From NCBI GenBank assembly GCA_021732565.1, contig JAKFUT010000119.1, positions 1-47,867 on the forward strand: a stretch of DNA of 47,867 nt, in the 5' to 3' direction. Under the pieces are notes generated by a model that was not told the DNA's origin, ran no database searches, and saw only the letters and a list, made by a program, of their open reading frames with translations. The position numbers and the translations under genes are program-made. The stretch is from Candidatus Obscuribacterales bacterium (GTDB taxonomy: Bacteria > Cyanobacteriota > Vampirovibrionia > Obscuribacterales > Obscuribacteraceae). This document shows, one piece after another, positions 25,867 to 36,100 of this stretch; position 1 is the first letter of the stretch, and each line of letters opens with the position of its first letter.

Positions 25867-27645
25867 GTGCTATCTTGCGGAACCATTGTCGATGAAAGAT
25901 ACGAAATCGTCAAGGTTATCGGCGATGGTAGTATGGGAACGCTCTATCAGGTTCGTGAAGTTGGGTTAGAGCGAATGATCGCGCTGAAACTACTACACGA
26001 TACGCTGATCACTGACGATGAAACGCGTGCGCGATTCTTGAGAGAAGGCAAACTCGCTTCCGGGTTGCAGCATCCGTGCGTTGTTCGCGTCTTCCGCCTT
26101 GGTATCTGGAGATCCTGGCCTTATATTGCGATGGAACTTCTTGAAGGAAGCTCGCTACGAGAGCTATTGAACCGGCATGGTCAATTGGAACAGGCTGCCG
26201 CTATTCGGATTGCCATTGACGTTTGCCACGGTATGGAGGAAGTGCATAAGGCTGGCATCGTTCATCGAGATCTCAAGCCAAACAATATAATGGTCATCGA
26301 GCAGGATGAAGGCAAGGCGGAAGGAATCAAGATTGTTGACTTCGGACTGGCCCAATCAATGGATCAACAGTCTGGCAATCAGAAGCTCACTCAAACTGGT
26401 CAACTCATTGGAAGCATTTATTACATGAGTCCTGAACAGTGCCAGGGACTAAAGGCTTCATACACCTCCGACATCTATGCTCTTGGTTGCGTATTGTACG
26501 AGGCGATCTGCGGCAACCCGCCGCTGACAGCCGACAATCCGGTCGGCTTAGTGCATCTGCACATATCCGAAATCCCGAAGCGACTTGACGAACAAATGCC
26601 TGAGGGAACGAAGATTCTACCCGGCTTGAATACCGTATTGTACAAAGCCATGGCCAAGAATTTGGACGACAGATATGCCAGCATGACTGACTTTCGCCAA
26701 GATCTTGAGCTGTTGCTTGCTGGCAACGGTGACAGCTTCGACAAGCTTCACTTCCGCGAATCTGCTCAGAAGAAATCGCAAAAGTTACCGCGCCGCGTCA
26801 TTCTGATGACGATTACCGGAACGGTTCTCTGCACAATAGGCTTATCCGTAGTCAGCCTGCTAGTTCTGAGAATGAGACCTGATCCGAAGATTCTGCCGTC
26901 AGTTTCAAATCCGGCAGTAAGTGACAGGCAGGGAATCGAACGGTTGGAACGCCGTTTCCGAAGTAATACCGGCGAAGAGAGAACTCGAATTGCGGATCTC
27001 TTGGTTGACGTTCTTGTGGGGGAATCACAAACCGAACACTGCTTACAACGAACTCCTCTGTTGGAAAAAGCATTGCGTTACGCAAGTTATTGCACCAATC
27101 CCTCGGTAAATACAGCGAAAATTGAACATAAGTTGGGCGAGGAGAGCTACCGGCTGTTCCGTGAGTCGACCGACACCAGCAAGAATGCGCTGATATTGAG
27201 CGCGCTACATCACTACAACGAAGCCGTTAAAAATGGCTTCAAGGGCGGAAGTTTGAGCACTGTGGCTCACATAAAATTAGATCGAGCAATTACTTACGCT
27301 AGCTTAGTGCAAATCGGGCAAGCACGAGCCGATTTTGATAACGCGCTGGAATTTGTCAGCCTCCCTTCTTCCCACACCGATGCACTTTGCGTCGTTGATA
27401 CTGCAAATGAGCTGCAGCGCACCGTCTCGATTCACAAGGATTTGCCCCTGAAGGATCGCCTTGAGTTATGCGATATCTTTATTGCAGCATGTGAATTCGT
27501 GAAGGGGCGTAGGGCTTTGCCGCGAGAACTTGTTGAACATGCTCGGTTTTGGATCGAGAACTATCGGAAAGGCGACGCAAAAGGCTCCTTAGGAAACAGG
27601 CTCCAACGAATAGCTTCTTATACTTCTGTCGTCGAAAAGCGGTGA
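25867..27645 (+). CDS. PknB-like membrane Ser/Thr protein kinase
   Basis: This 592-residue kinase should phosphorylate Ser or Thr of cytoplasmic targets. The kinase domain spans residues about 12-285: glycine loop GDGSMG (19-24), ATP-binding K41, catalytic HRDLKPNN with D135, metal-binding DFG with D158, GSIYYMSPEQ in the activation/P+1 loop and YTSDIYALGCVLYEA. All key residues are intact. A transmembrane helix at about 308-331 (VILMTITGTVLCTIGLSVVS) is followed by about 260 helical residues outside, TPR-like near the end (ALILSALHHYNEAVKNGF, QARADFDNALEF), rather than PASTA domains. GTG 25867 is chosen because AAGGAG stands six bases before it; the frame is open upstream to TTG 25762. The stop lies 27 bases from the end of the convergent synthase operon. 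Confidence 0.93.
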   Translation: MLSCGTIVDERYEIVKVIGDGSMGTLYQVREVGLERMIALKLLHDTLITDDETRARFLREGKLASGLQHPCVVRVFRLGIWRSWPYIAMELLEGSSLRELLNRHGQLEQAAAIRIAIDVCHGMEEVHKAGIVHRDLKPNNIMVIEQDEGKAEGIKIVDFGLAQSMDQQSGNQKLTQTGQLIGSIYYMSPEQCQGLKASYTSDIYALGCVLYEAICGNPPLTADNPVGLVHLHISEIPKRLDEQMPEGTKILPGLNTVLYKAMAKNLDDRYASMTDFRQDLELLLAGNGDSFDKLHFRESAQKKSQKLPRRVILMTITGTVLCTIGLSVVSLLVLRMRPDPKILPSVSNPAVSDRQGIERLERRFRSNTGEERTRIADLLVDVLVGESQTEHCLQRTPLLEKALRYASYCTNPSVNTAKIEHKLGEESYRLFRESTDTSKNALILSALHHYNEAVKNGFKGGSLSTVAHIKLDRAITYASLVQIGQARADFDNALEFVSLPSSHTDALCVVDTANELQRTVSIHKDLPLKDRLELCDIFIAACEFVKGRRALPRELVEHARFWIENYRKGDAKGSLGNRLQRIASYTSVVEKR

Positions 27646-27672
27646 CCAACATAAGCAGCGCTGCTTGCAGTC

Positions 27673-30600
27673 CTATGTATCAACAAATGCTAGAACGAAA
27701 TTGTCCAACACTCTGACCGAAACGTTCTTGATGCCTTGATCGGATGAAACCAGCACCGTCGCTTTTCCGAATTCTCCCTGTGGCGTGGAATGCAGATGCA
27801 ATTGCTCGACAATAACGTGATCAACGCGTTGCAATCCTTGCCCGGTGCACTTCGCTACGGATTCCTTAACAGCCCACGTGACAGCATCTTTCAGTGCGGC
27901 GGATAGATCCATGTTTGAGCATTCTAGTAACTGGCGCTCTGCCGAAGTAAAGGCTATTTGCCTGAAGCCCTCTTCCCGTTCTACTATCCGTTCCAAATCG
28001 ATTCCCGGACGTTTGGAACCCACGGTAGCAATGGCTACGGCTTGCTGATCACAATGCGCTATGGATACCTGCGGAATACCAAACGCTGGCGGCAATCCTT
28101 CCACCAAGACCACCGGTGCTCCCGACTCAGAAGGAATAATCGCAATGTCTGCCGGACAGACTTTAATTCCGTACTGGCGTTCCAGGCAAATTCTTATGGC
28201 GTCTTTGGCAGCTATTCGACCAAGAATCCATTCCCTTCTGCGACGTTCAGCCCCGGTGCGCGACGGTAAGTATTTCTTTTCTGCCGGGTTGAGAATGTAG
28301 TCGCTCAACCACAGTAGAGCGGTTTCGTCCTCGGGAATTTCGACCTCTACAACTTTCATTATGACTGCCGAACATCTGCCCTGTGCTTGCTCCCCAACGG
28401 AAAAATCGAATTGCGAAACGGGAATTTCCGAAGACAGAAAAATAGTGTCGGGCGCATGCACAAAATCTTGCGCAAGGGGAGAGAGAATGATGGCGCGACT
28501 ATGAATGCCGGTAATTCGAAATAGCAACCGGCCCTCAATGCTACTCACCTCAAGGTCTGCATGAGTGCCGCGACGACTTAACGAAACTAATCTGGCCTCA
28601 CCGTGCACGAATTGTCCATGATATGCCTGTAAGTCATCATAGAATTCAACGGAATCTATGTGAAAAGGCAGTAGTGCTATCGCTGGTATGTTCGCCTCGT
28701 ACATATGATATAGCACTAGCTGGCTGGCGTTGTCCAACAACAACGCATCGATGGTTAGTTGGCGATCTCTGCTGTCCGCGAACCAGTCGTCAGCGGCGCG
28801 ACTGTGCAACGCACCGCTTTCAAATCGCTCAGCCGTGAAGAGTTGCAGCACTGATTGCATTCTCGGACCGTGAAACATTGCTTGATGCCCGTAAAGAGAA
28901 GCATCATCAAATCGTGACGGACGCAGGTCCAAAGGACGCAACATTCGATCTCCTGAAGCAGCGCCATGGCTTCGGGACATTTCTATTTCTGCTTGCACGT
29001 AAATTTCAACGTCGCCGTCGGCTCGTTCAGTTTTTGTACCGGCCGCTTCCGCAGGGACCTCTCTGCCGTCTACCAAATCGCCGTTGGCGTTGCGACGCAT
29101 CGAGATAATCTCAGCCACTAACTTATTACTTTCCGCGTGAGTGCACTTGATTCTAACGGCCAGGTTTGTCGGAGAGGAATGATCAACCACGATCCGTTTA
29201 TAGGCTCGAACGTTCCTCACAGCCGAAACAACACACGCGGGAAACCGAGCCGCTGCTGCCTCAGCCAATATCTCAAGAGTCACCATTAGAGGTACCAGAT
29301 AAACTCTTCCGCGTGAACTCGATCTGGTGATTCCACCAATGGCATGATCCAGGAGAAACAGATCTTTTGAAAGATCCAACGAAAAAGGATATAACGATAA
29401 ACTCTCGATCCAGTTGTCGCCGATAAAAGCGCGCCGCGTTGTGAACGCAGTTAAGTCGGCGGTGGTCACCTCCGTTCCAGATCGGGGCAGGGGCTGATGG
29501 AGCCCCCTTGTTGACAGCGGTAGCCTTTCGGAAGCGGGGCCGAGCGGTGAGTCTTCCAACGATGAATTCTCGCCCGGGTAATCGGCATCGCCGTGCCGTG
29601 CGTTTTGAAAGAAATCGCTACGGTGTTTCCGGTGTCGGTGGCTGATAGACGACTCGCAAGGTGCTGCTGGAGATGCATCACGAAAGAAATTTTCGCGAAC
29701 GTTGTTTAAAGAGTGCTCGGGATATCCCTGGATTCCCTTCGATTGCTGAGTCGGGTCGGTCAAATTCCTTCCATCGTTGTCGAAGTCAGTCTCGCCAAGC
29801 GATACAGACACAGGACCTTCACCACCCCGATTCCTGCTCGATTGAACTTGCGCAATGTCATCACCATTCAATTCATGATTCGGGTGACCATGGCGCTGGA
29901 GGTTCTGACCTTCTGTTATCTGATGAGACTCGTACAGGTTTGCCTCGTCGTCGAAATTGTCGGGCTGTTCCGTTGTGCGGGTATTGTGTCTATTCTGTTC
30001 GAGATATTCTAGCAATACACTCTCTTGGGTTGCCAGGAACTGAGAATTGAACTCTGCCATTGATTTCAGAAACGACCTGAGAACAACAGCTTTCTCTTCT
30101 CTGCCCCCTGGAAGCTCCTCGCACTCACGCATGTCTTGGTGATGTTCACCGAGGGAATCATCCACGTCAAAATATGGCATTTCTTCGTTGAAAGAATGCG
30201 TATCAGCTGCGTACTCCTGATCGTAGTGATAGTTAGTTTGCCCGGGTCTGCCTTCCTCTGGAGAATCCCACTGGTGGACAGATTCAAAATTGGAATACGT
30301 TTCGTTGACGGCCGATTCGTCCTGCATCGTCTGCTGCGAGCATTCCCCGTCAAAGCATTGCTCGATGGAACTTTGCAAGGTGCTCAGGCATTCATTTTGC
30401 ACTTCAATATCTCGATGCGTATACAACGAATCCAGATTTACATTCACTCCGGTGCAAAAGAGTGACGCGAGTAGATGATGGATCTGCGTAATACCAGAAC
30501 GATTAGCAACGTTTACAGGAACAGCAAGGTGAGGGCGGCCGGAGAGAATGTCCGAAATCAGTGGTACCAACGAACCCTTCGGACCGACCTCGACGAAGAT

Positions 30601-30693
30601 CTGCACACCCTCTTGATGCATTTTTTCGATGGTCGACCTGAAGAGAATCGGTTTCTCAAACAGCCATGTCGTCCATCGACGCAACTCATCCAC
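27673..30693 (-). CDS. Synthase second subunit, 3' part: AT end, DH, Sfp-type PPTase
   Basis: This 1,006-residue frame continues the 30727-33069 gene in the same frame after one TGA. Residues 1-60 are the C-terminal third of an acyltransferase (FEKPILFRSTIEKM, VEVGPKGSLVPLI). A long acidic linker holds a helix, FLKSMAEFNSQFLATQE, that recurs in the large subunit. Residues about 440-760 form a PKS dehydratase double hotdog (LLDHAIGGITRSSSRG with its His near 450, then VPLMVTLEILAEAAA, and ALLLDNASQLVLY near 665). Residues about 775-1006 form an Sfp-type phosphopantetheinyl transferase (RREWILGRIAAKDAIR, SIAHCDQQAVAIA, RPGIDLERI, WAVKESVAKCTG), which would load the ACP with its 4'-phosphopantetheine arm. 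GTG 30693 is the first start after the stop, but independent initiation would give an incomplete AT. Confidence 0.85.
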   Translation of the reverse strand: MDELRRWTTWLFEKPILFRSTIEKMHQEGVQIFVEVGPKGSLVPLISDILSGRPHLAVPVNVANRSGITQIHHLLASLFCTGVNVNLDSLYTHRDIEVQNECLSTLQSSIEQCFDGECSQQTMQDESAVNETYSNFESVHQWDSPEEGRPGQTNYHYDQEYAADTHSFNEEMPYFDVDDSLGEHHQDMRECEELPGGREEKAVVLRSFLKSMAEFNSQFLATQESVLLEYLEQNRHNTRTTEQPDNFDDEANLYESHQITEGQNLQRHGHPNHELNGDDIAQVQSSRNRGGEGPVSVSLGETDFDNDGRNLTDPTQQSKGIQGYPEHSLNNVRENFFRDASPAAPCESSISHRHRKHRSDFFQNARHGDADYPGENSSLEDSPLGPASERLPLSTRGLHQPLPRSGTEVTTADLTAFTTRRAFIGDNWIESLSLYPFSLDLSKDLFLLDHAIGGITRSSSRGRVYLVPLMVTLEILAEAAAARFPACVVSAVRNVRAYKRIVVDHSSPTNLAVRIKCTHAESNKLVAEIISMRRNANGDLVDGREVPAEAAGTKTERADGDVEIYVQAEIEMSRSHGAASGDRMLRPLDLRPSRFDDASLYGHQAMFHGPRMQSVLQLFTAERFESGALHSRAADDWFADSRDRQLTIDALLLDNASQLVLYHMYEANIPAIALLPFHIDSVEFYDDLQAYHGQFVHGEARLVSLSRRGTHADLEVSSIEGRLLFRITGIHSRAIILSPLAQDFVHAPDTIFLSSEIPVSQFDFSVGEQAQGRCSAVIMKVVEVEIPEDETALLWLSDYILNPAEKKYLPSRTGAERRRREWILGRIAAKDAIRICLERQYGIKVCPADIAIIPSESGAPVVLVEGLPPAFGIPQVSIAHCDQQAVAIATVGSKRPGIDLERIVEREEGFRQIAFTSAERQLLECSNMDLSAALKDAVTWAVKESVAKCTGQGLQRVDHVIVEQLHLHSTPQGEFGKATVLVSSDQGIKNVSVRVLDNFVLAFVDT

Positions 30694-30729
30694 GTCTTCA
30701 GCAAGCAGTCCACCACCTGAACAAGTTCA
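30694..30729 (-). other. In-frame TGA splitting the acyltransferase domain
   Basis: The TGA at 30727-30729 separates LQLPDIPT from TCSGGGLLAEDVDEL with no frame change. Both sides are parts of one AT domain. In normal ATs this point lies in the variable strand before the L-x-R-Q-L-x-x-P-V helix, where Tyr-Ser is common. A single substitution would restore one 1,802-codon reading frame. Confidence 0.85.
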
Positions 30730-33069
30730 TGTCGGTATGTCGGGCAGCTGTAACCTCAGTTGTTGCACATCATCTTGATCCGGATTTACTTTCCCCGCCA
30801 CCAGCGGAGTGTGATACGGAATTGCCACCGGCAGCGGGTAAAAATCCAGAGACCTTGACTCCAGTTCCAGGCCCAGTTCGTCCATGGATTTGCGAGGCCC
30901 GGAGATAATCGAATATGTCAGACTCATCTCTGCGCTCAGGTACACTGGCTCGCTCAAATTCTGCGCCAGTGGTGCAATTTCGTTCCATGCGGCAGCAACG
31001 CAAATCGATCGCAAATTTGACAAACTGGCCAGTGGTACAGACCGTGCAACCGTGGTGCTTAGCCGATAGAATGCCTCAGCGGCCTCAAGTATGTCGATGC
31101 AGCCATTCATGGCAAGTGAAGCGAATTCGCCCGTGCTACAACCCAAGATGCAGTCTGGAGTGACGCCGAAATTGCAGAGAAGACGAAAAAGCGCCCATTC
31201 TGCCAAGATTACGGAGATTACGGCTGAGTCCATCGTTGCCAGGATTGCTACGTTCGACGATCGACCCGACTTAGAAACCGGGAAGAAAAGTTTGCTTGGC
31301 GTAGATCGATCGCCTGACTTGAGAGCCAATCTATCGACAAAATCAAATGCCTCACGAACTTCAGGAAAGTGAAAGCACAAATCTATCAACATGTCCGGGT
31401 ATGCAGCACCAAGACCTGGAAGAATAAACGCCAGCTTGCTCCCGCCAGAGTCAAATTGCGCAGACTGTAATGCCAATTGGCCGGTATTGCCACCGAAATA
31501 AATGCCACGGGTTTTCAAACTTTCCAATTGCTTGCTTCTTGCACCAGTTAGATCTTCATTTCCGTACTCGTGCGGTGATTCCAGTGCCTCAGTCAATGTC
31601 AACTCTGCCAGAGAGATTTTCTCTACTAAATGGCTTGCGCTCTCTGCTACCACTGCCACTCTTACACCACAAGACACCATATCTTGTTTGGAAAATCGAC
31701 TGACGCTGGCTGCCAGATCCGCCAGATCTGCATCGGTGGAATCGAGGAACAGTCTAAATGTTGACAGAACAGAGCAAAGCTTATCGAGCGTATCAGAACA
31801 GAAGACAAATAATTCGGAATCCCTTTTCTTCAGAAAAGAGCGATACTCGGCATGTCGTCCTTGATCGACCTCTTCCAATACGAACCCTGCACCGTGTTCG
31901 TTCAAGAGCAGAGCTCGTCTCGGTTGCTGCGGTTCTACAGGTGACACCGGATGGATCCAGGGGCGTGCCGAAGAATTCGCGCAGAACGTGGTTTTAGCCC
32001 CTGGCGAAGAAAGCGGCTGCTCCCGACAAAGCGCCGGGGGCTGTATCTTCTGGTGCAATGTTAATGCAGCACATATCATAGCCGTAATCGAATTGACGGC
32101 GGCGGAGTTAGTTGTAAACGGGTTGGTCAGGAGGGACATTTCCAGGTGTCCGAAAGAAAACGGCATGCCAGTTGAGATGGCATAGCGTTCCTCAGCTACA
32201 ATATCGCTCTGTATAGTTTGAATGATATCTTCGATGATAGCGGCCGGTATTATGTTCGATGCCACCACCTGCGCTACCGCCCGCCAGGGGTAATCCGGCT
32301 CTTTGCAGAGTAACGATTGTACAGGTTGCCGAGAATTGAGCCCGCCGGTTGCTCGATCCGTTTCATGAAGGTTGGCCAGCTCTTCCAGCACTAACGGCGT
32401 CAGGACTGCCAATCCGGCCTGATTTGGTTCGTTCGGGGCTTTGGAATTTAGTGCGATGTAAGCGAAATGGAAATTAGCGAATTGATCGCTATCAGCCCCG
32501 TCGGTGATCTCTTGCGAGATCTTCGCTGTCGCCGGAGGTTCTCCTTCGACGCCCACGGAGCTGCACACCCTCGTCGCGCTCAGCAATACCACTGTATCGC
32601 CGGCATTGAACTCACCATTGGCCAAAACCGACAACGACCGATGAAAAGCGCCAGACCCGCTAAAGCGCTTAACTTCGGGAATGAATTGCAACTGCAGGGT
32701 TGCGAGAAAGAGTAACTCTCGGACCGCTTCTTGACCTTCGTCATCATCAGAGCAGCAGAGCACAGTTGGTCGGTTCGATGCACCTAGAACCCTGGACAAC
32801 CCCTTAAGCGAAGTCGAATCATAGGCAAATTGAGCTGGCGCATTATGTTGCAGGCGGAATTTCCGCGTTTCCGGGGCTGACGTCCGCGCTCCAGAGGCGG
32901 AATCGGTGGATGACCCGGTGCTTGTAAAAAGCAAATTGGCCAGGCTATCCACACTGGTGACCGAGGGCAGCAAACAATCCATTCCAGTAAGCAGCCAACG
33001 ACACCCCTGGAAAATTCGGTCTCTCCCTGGTTTCACCAGGGTCTCTTCTGACATAGCTCCAGGTGTCAT
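30727..33069 (-). CDS. Synthase second subunit, 5' part: CLF-like KS and acyltransferase (interrupted)
   Basis: This part has 780 residues. Residues about 1-400 are a degenerate ketosynthase resembling the chain-length-factor half of PfaC/HglC-type proteins. The C-terminal KS landmarks are traceable (FSFGHLEMSLLTNPFTTNSA, where active KSs have GHT..A, then SARPWIHPVSP and RRALLLNEHGAGFVLEE), but no active-site Cys motif (DxACxSS) is seen. Residues about 550-780 are an acyltransferase (LAFILPGLGAAYPDM; nucleophile motif GCSTGEFAS with S645; IPYHTPLVAGK). The frame stops at TGA 30727 inside the AT. ATG 33069 has GGTGAAG at good spacing; GTG 33081 is the alternative. It starts 68 bases after the large subunit, so the two are co-transcribed. 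As written the gene is probably inactive or made in two pieces. Confidence 0.82.
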   Translation of the reverse strand: MTPGAMSEETLVKPGRDRIFQGCRWLLTGMDCLLPSVTSVDSLANLLFTSTGSSTDSASGARTSAPETRKFRLQHNAPAQFAYDSTSLKGLSRVLGASNRPTVLCCSDDDEGQEAVRELLFLATLQLQFIPEVKRFSGSGAFHRSLSVLANGEFNAGDTVVLLSATRVCSSVGVEGEPPATAKISQEITDGADSDQFANFHFAYIALNSKAPNEPNQAGLAVLTPLVLEELANLHETDRATGGLNSRQPVQSLLCKEPDYPWRAVAQVVASNIIPAAIIEDIIQTIQSDIVAEERYAISTGMPFSFGHLEMSLLTNPFTTNSAAVNSITAMICAALTLHQKIQPPALCREQPLSSPGAKTTFCANSSARPWIHPVSPVEPQQPRRALLLNEHGAGFVLEEVDQGRHAEYRSFLKKRDSELFVFCSDTLDKLCSVLSTFRLFLDSTDADLADLAASVSRFSKQDMVSCGVRVAVVAESASHLVEKISLAELTLTEALESPHEYGNEDLTGARSKQLESLKTRGIYFGGNTGQLALQSAQFDSGGSKLAFILPGLGAAYPDMLIDLCFHFPEVREAFDFVDRLALKSGDRSTPSKLFFPVSKSGRSSNVAILATMDSAVISVILAEWALFRLLCNFGVTPDCILGCSTGEFASLAMNGCIDILEAAEAFYRLSTTVARSVPLASLSNLRSICVAAAWNEIAPLAQNLSEPVYLSAEMSLTYSIISGPRKSMDELGLELESRSLDFYPLPVAIPYHTPLVAGKVNPDQDDVQQLRLQLPDIPT

Positions 33070-33136
33070 GTTGTTCTTCACCGCGTTGTTTTCAGATACC
33101 AGTCATCCATCTCAGATGGATTCACCGCGCCCGATC

Positions 33137-36100
33137 TCACGGAATCGACCGCAAAGGCTTTCCTTGCTGCTGACTGGCGAGGCGATTGAGATCTTTGTTG
33201 CCAACTCCGGTCAATCCCTCCATCAAGAGAACCATAGTGCCTGTATGGTCATACACCGCCAGATCACAGATGAGTTCATTGCCTCCCAGTCCGGCCGGAA
33301 TTCTCACTATTACATTGAAGGTCTCGCCCTCGCGGGGAGCCAGGTTCCATAAAGCCCGGAAGCCTGTAGGCAAAGCTGTTATACCAAAATACTGCCGGGA
33401 CCAGATCCCGCCCATCTGCATTGCACTGTCCAACAAAATGGGATCGAGCGTCCAGGGCAACACGCCTTCTATCTTAAGACAATCGGATATCGGACTGGTG
33501 CCAAGCCTTCCGACCACCAGATCTCGTCCCATGGTGTCTACTGTTTCAATGCCCTGAAACAATTTTCCATGAAACATCCAGTTGCGGTAGATGTATTCAG
33601 CGTCTGGCAATTGCGAAAGAGGATCCTTTGCGACGGGAACTTCAAAATGTGCAGGAAAAACTGCCGGAGGACGCAATTGGGTCTCACTGCCATCACGGAC
33701 CATGACAGCCCGGCACTTGAAGCAAGTTCTATTCTTGTTCTTTGCTGATGACAAGGTAAGTTGAAGCACAGCGCCGTCAGCCGTCGTGTGATCTTCAACT
33801 GCACGTAAGATCACTTCCTGAGCTCCCGTGTCGAAAACTATTCCACATGGAATTTGCAGTTGTTCGAGCTTAAGTAGCCTCATTCCCGGCCTGAAAATGC
33901 ATGCCGCCTCTGCAAACAGCTCGGCGGAGATAGCCATCGGAAGTACAGCGATACCGTCTATGGTGTGATCCTTTAAGTACACGTCGACTTCGGAATCAAG
34001 TGTCAAATTCATTTCCAGCGAGCTTGTAGAACATTGAACAATGCGGCCGCTCTGCAACCGAGCACCGCTCAGAGCAGGAACATCCCTGGTAACCGCCTTC
34101 ACAAGTGAACGAATTACTTGCTGCGGTTCGGCTGCATTGTTCGACGTGGAATTGGAGCTGGTCCTCGTTACAGTACCACCGGCGGTATCGGGAGCGGGCT
34201 CACTTGGAGTCACGGGTTTGCCGACCAACAAGATTTCCACGTCTCCTGGTGAGCCGTAGGCAAATTCTTGACGAAAATTGGTGACTCCATCGGCGACTTC
34301 GATCATCGCCCATCCGTATTTTGCAAACATGGTTTCCAGTTCCGGTCGGGCCATTCCTGCACGCCATGGTCCCCAGCCGATAGAAACCACCCGTCCGGCA
34401 CACTTTTGCTGCAGGGTGCCAGCAAGCTTATTGAGCACTTCATTAGCAGCGACGTAGTCGGCTTGCCCCGCGTTTCCTGTTCGACCCACTACTGAAGAGA
34501 ACAGCACGAAGTACTTCAATGACTCCAGCTGCAATTTTCTCGACAGTACCAGAGCGCTATCGACCTTGGTCCGGAAAACACGGTCGAACGATTCCAGCGA
34601 TTTGTCTTTAATGAAAGCGTCTTCAATTACTCCCGCGCCATGTATAACTGCATCTATTTTTCCGAACATGTCATACAGTCGATCGATTAATCCTGCTAGC
34701 TCGTTGCCTTTTCGCACGTCCAGCGCGTAATACTGCACGGTGGCTCCGGCCTTTTCAAGCCGCTCCAAGTTATGACGAATTTCTCGGTCTTTCAACAGGT
34801 CGCGGTAGACGGCCTCAACGGCAGGAACGTTAACCGGTTTTCCAGAGCGCTTGAACTCTCCCATGATTGCCGACTTCAGCTCAGCGGCACCAGTCAACCC
34901 CTCTGCCCAGACCGGATCCGCAGTGCGCGGGCGTTCGCCTCGTCCAAGAATTACCAGAGTTGGCTTATAGTCCTTCGCCAGTGAATACGTGAGGTCGGCA
35001 GTGATACCACGGGCCCCGCCGGTGACGAGAACTACCGATGAGCGATCCAGATCCATCTTAAGAGGATCACCACCATTGGTGTAGAGCGGAGCCGGTACCA
35101 CTTCTAATCCCCGGCGCACACCATCGCGGTACCCTATCTCCACTCGATTGTCTTCCGCGCATAGTTCCGCTTCGATCAAGCGGACCAGTTCAGACGCGGG
35201 TTCACTTGGACAAACCTGAACAACTTTGCTCTTTACGGCGGGCCACTCACGCGCAACAGTCTTTGCCAGTCCACCAATGCCCGCCAATATGGGCTGAGCA
35301 AATGGTTCTTCAACTCCGTAGGTTCCATCTCCGGTTGTAACGGCTAACCATCTCCAGGAGCTTTCGGCTGGCAGCACCGCATGCAGTGCTTTGCTGCTTA
35401 CAAAAAGCCCATATACCGAGCGGCGTGCGGCTTCCTCAACTCGAGGATCGAATGAGAAAAGAGGGCTGGTCTCATGTTGTGTTTGTTCCAGTTTGTGTTC
35501 TGCTGAGAAATGCAAAAATGCCACTGAATTTTCGCCGGCACTGGTGATTTCAGCAAGGGCTGTCTTCGTTTTCTCAAAGTTGCACAGATCAACGTGAATG
35601 GAATGACCATCATGCGTAATCTCTGCTTGAGGTGTGTCGATCAGTCTAAGTGTGCGAAATCCTCCCTTGCGGAGATTTGCGCACACGAGATCGGCCAGCT
35701 CGCTTTCTTGCCCTGCTACAACATAAAACGAATTGGCAAGTTTTGCCGCTGGCAGCGCAGGGAGTTCCACAGAGCGCAGCACCGCACGAGCAACATAAGA
35801 GGTTTTCGGCGGCGGCGAGACTTTGTCTGGAACAGACGGAGAAAGTCTTTCCGGCATTTTCTCAAGCGGTGCGGCCCCCGCACCGCTTGGGGATGCCTCA
35901 ACGACTGGTCTAGACGTGCTTAGCAAGTCATTCCGAATCCATTCCATAATTCCCTGGAGTGTCTTGGTGCCTGCCAGTTTCTCGATACCTTCCTCCAGAT
36001 TCTTTTGGCGATCATCCGGCAAAATCTTTCTGAAATTATTCAGTATCTCCACGCGTTTAATGGAATCAATTCCAAGATCGGCTTCCAGGTCTAGTTCCGG

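Noticed and set aside
30727..30729. UGA recoded as an amino acid
   Set aside because: UGA ends other genes in the window (kinase at 27643-27645, RNA ligase at 16767-16769), and no selenocysteine-type context is seen.
27673..33081. Frameshift between the two halves of the second synthase subunit
   Set aside because: The two halves are in the same frame (start positions differ by a multiple of three), so the break is a nonsense codon and not a frameshift.
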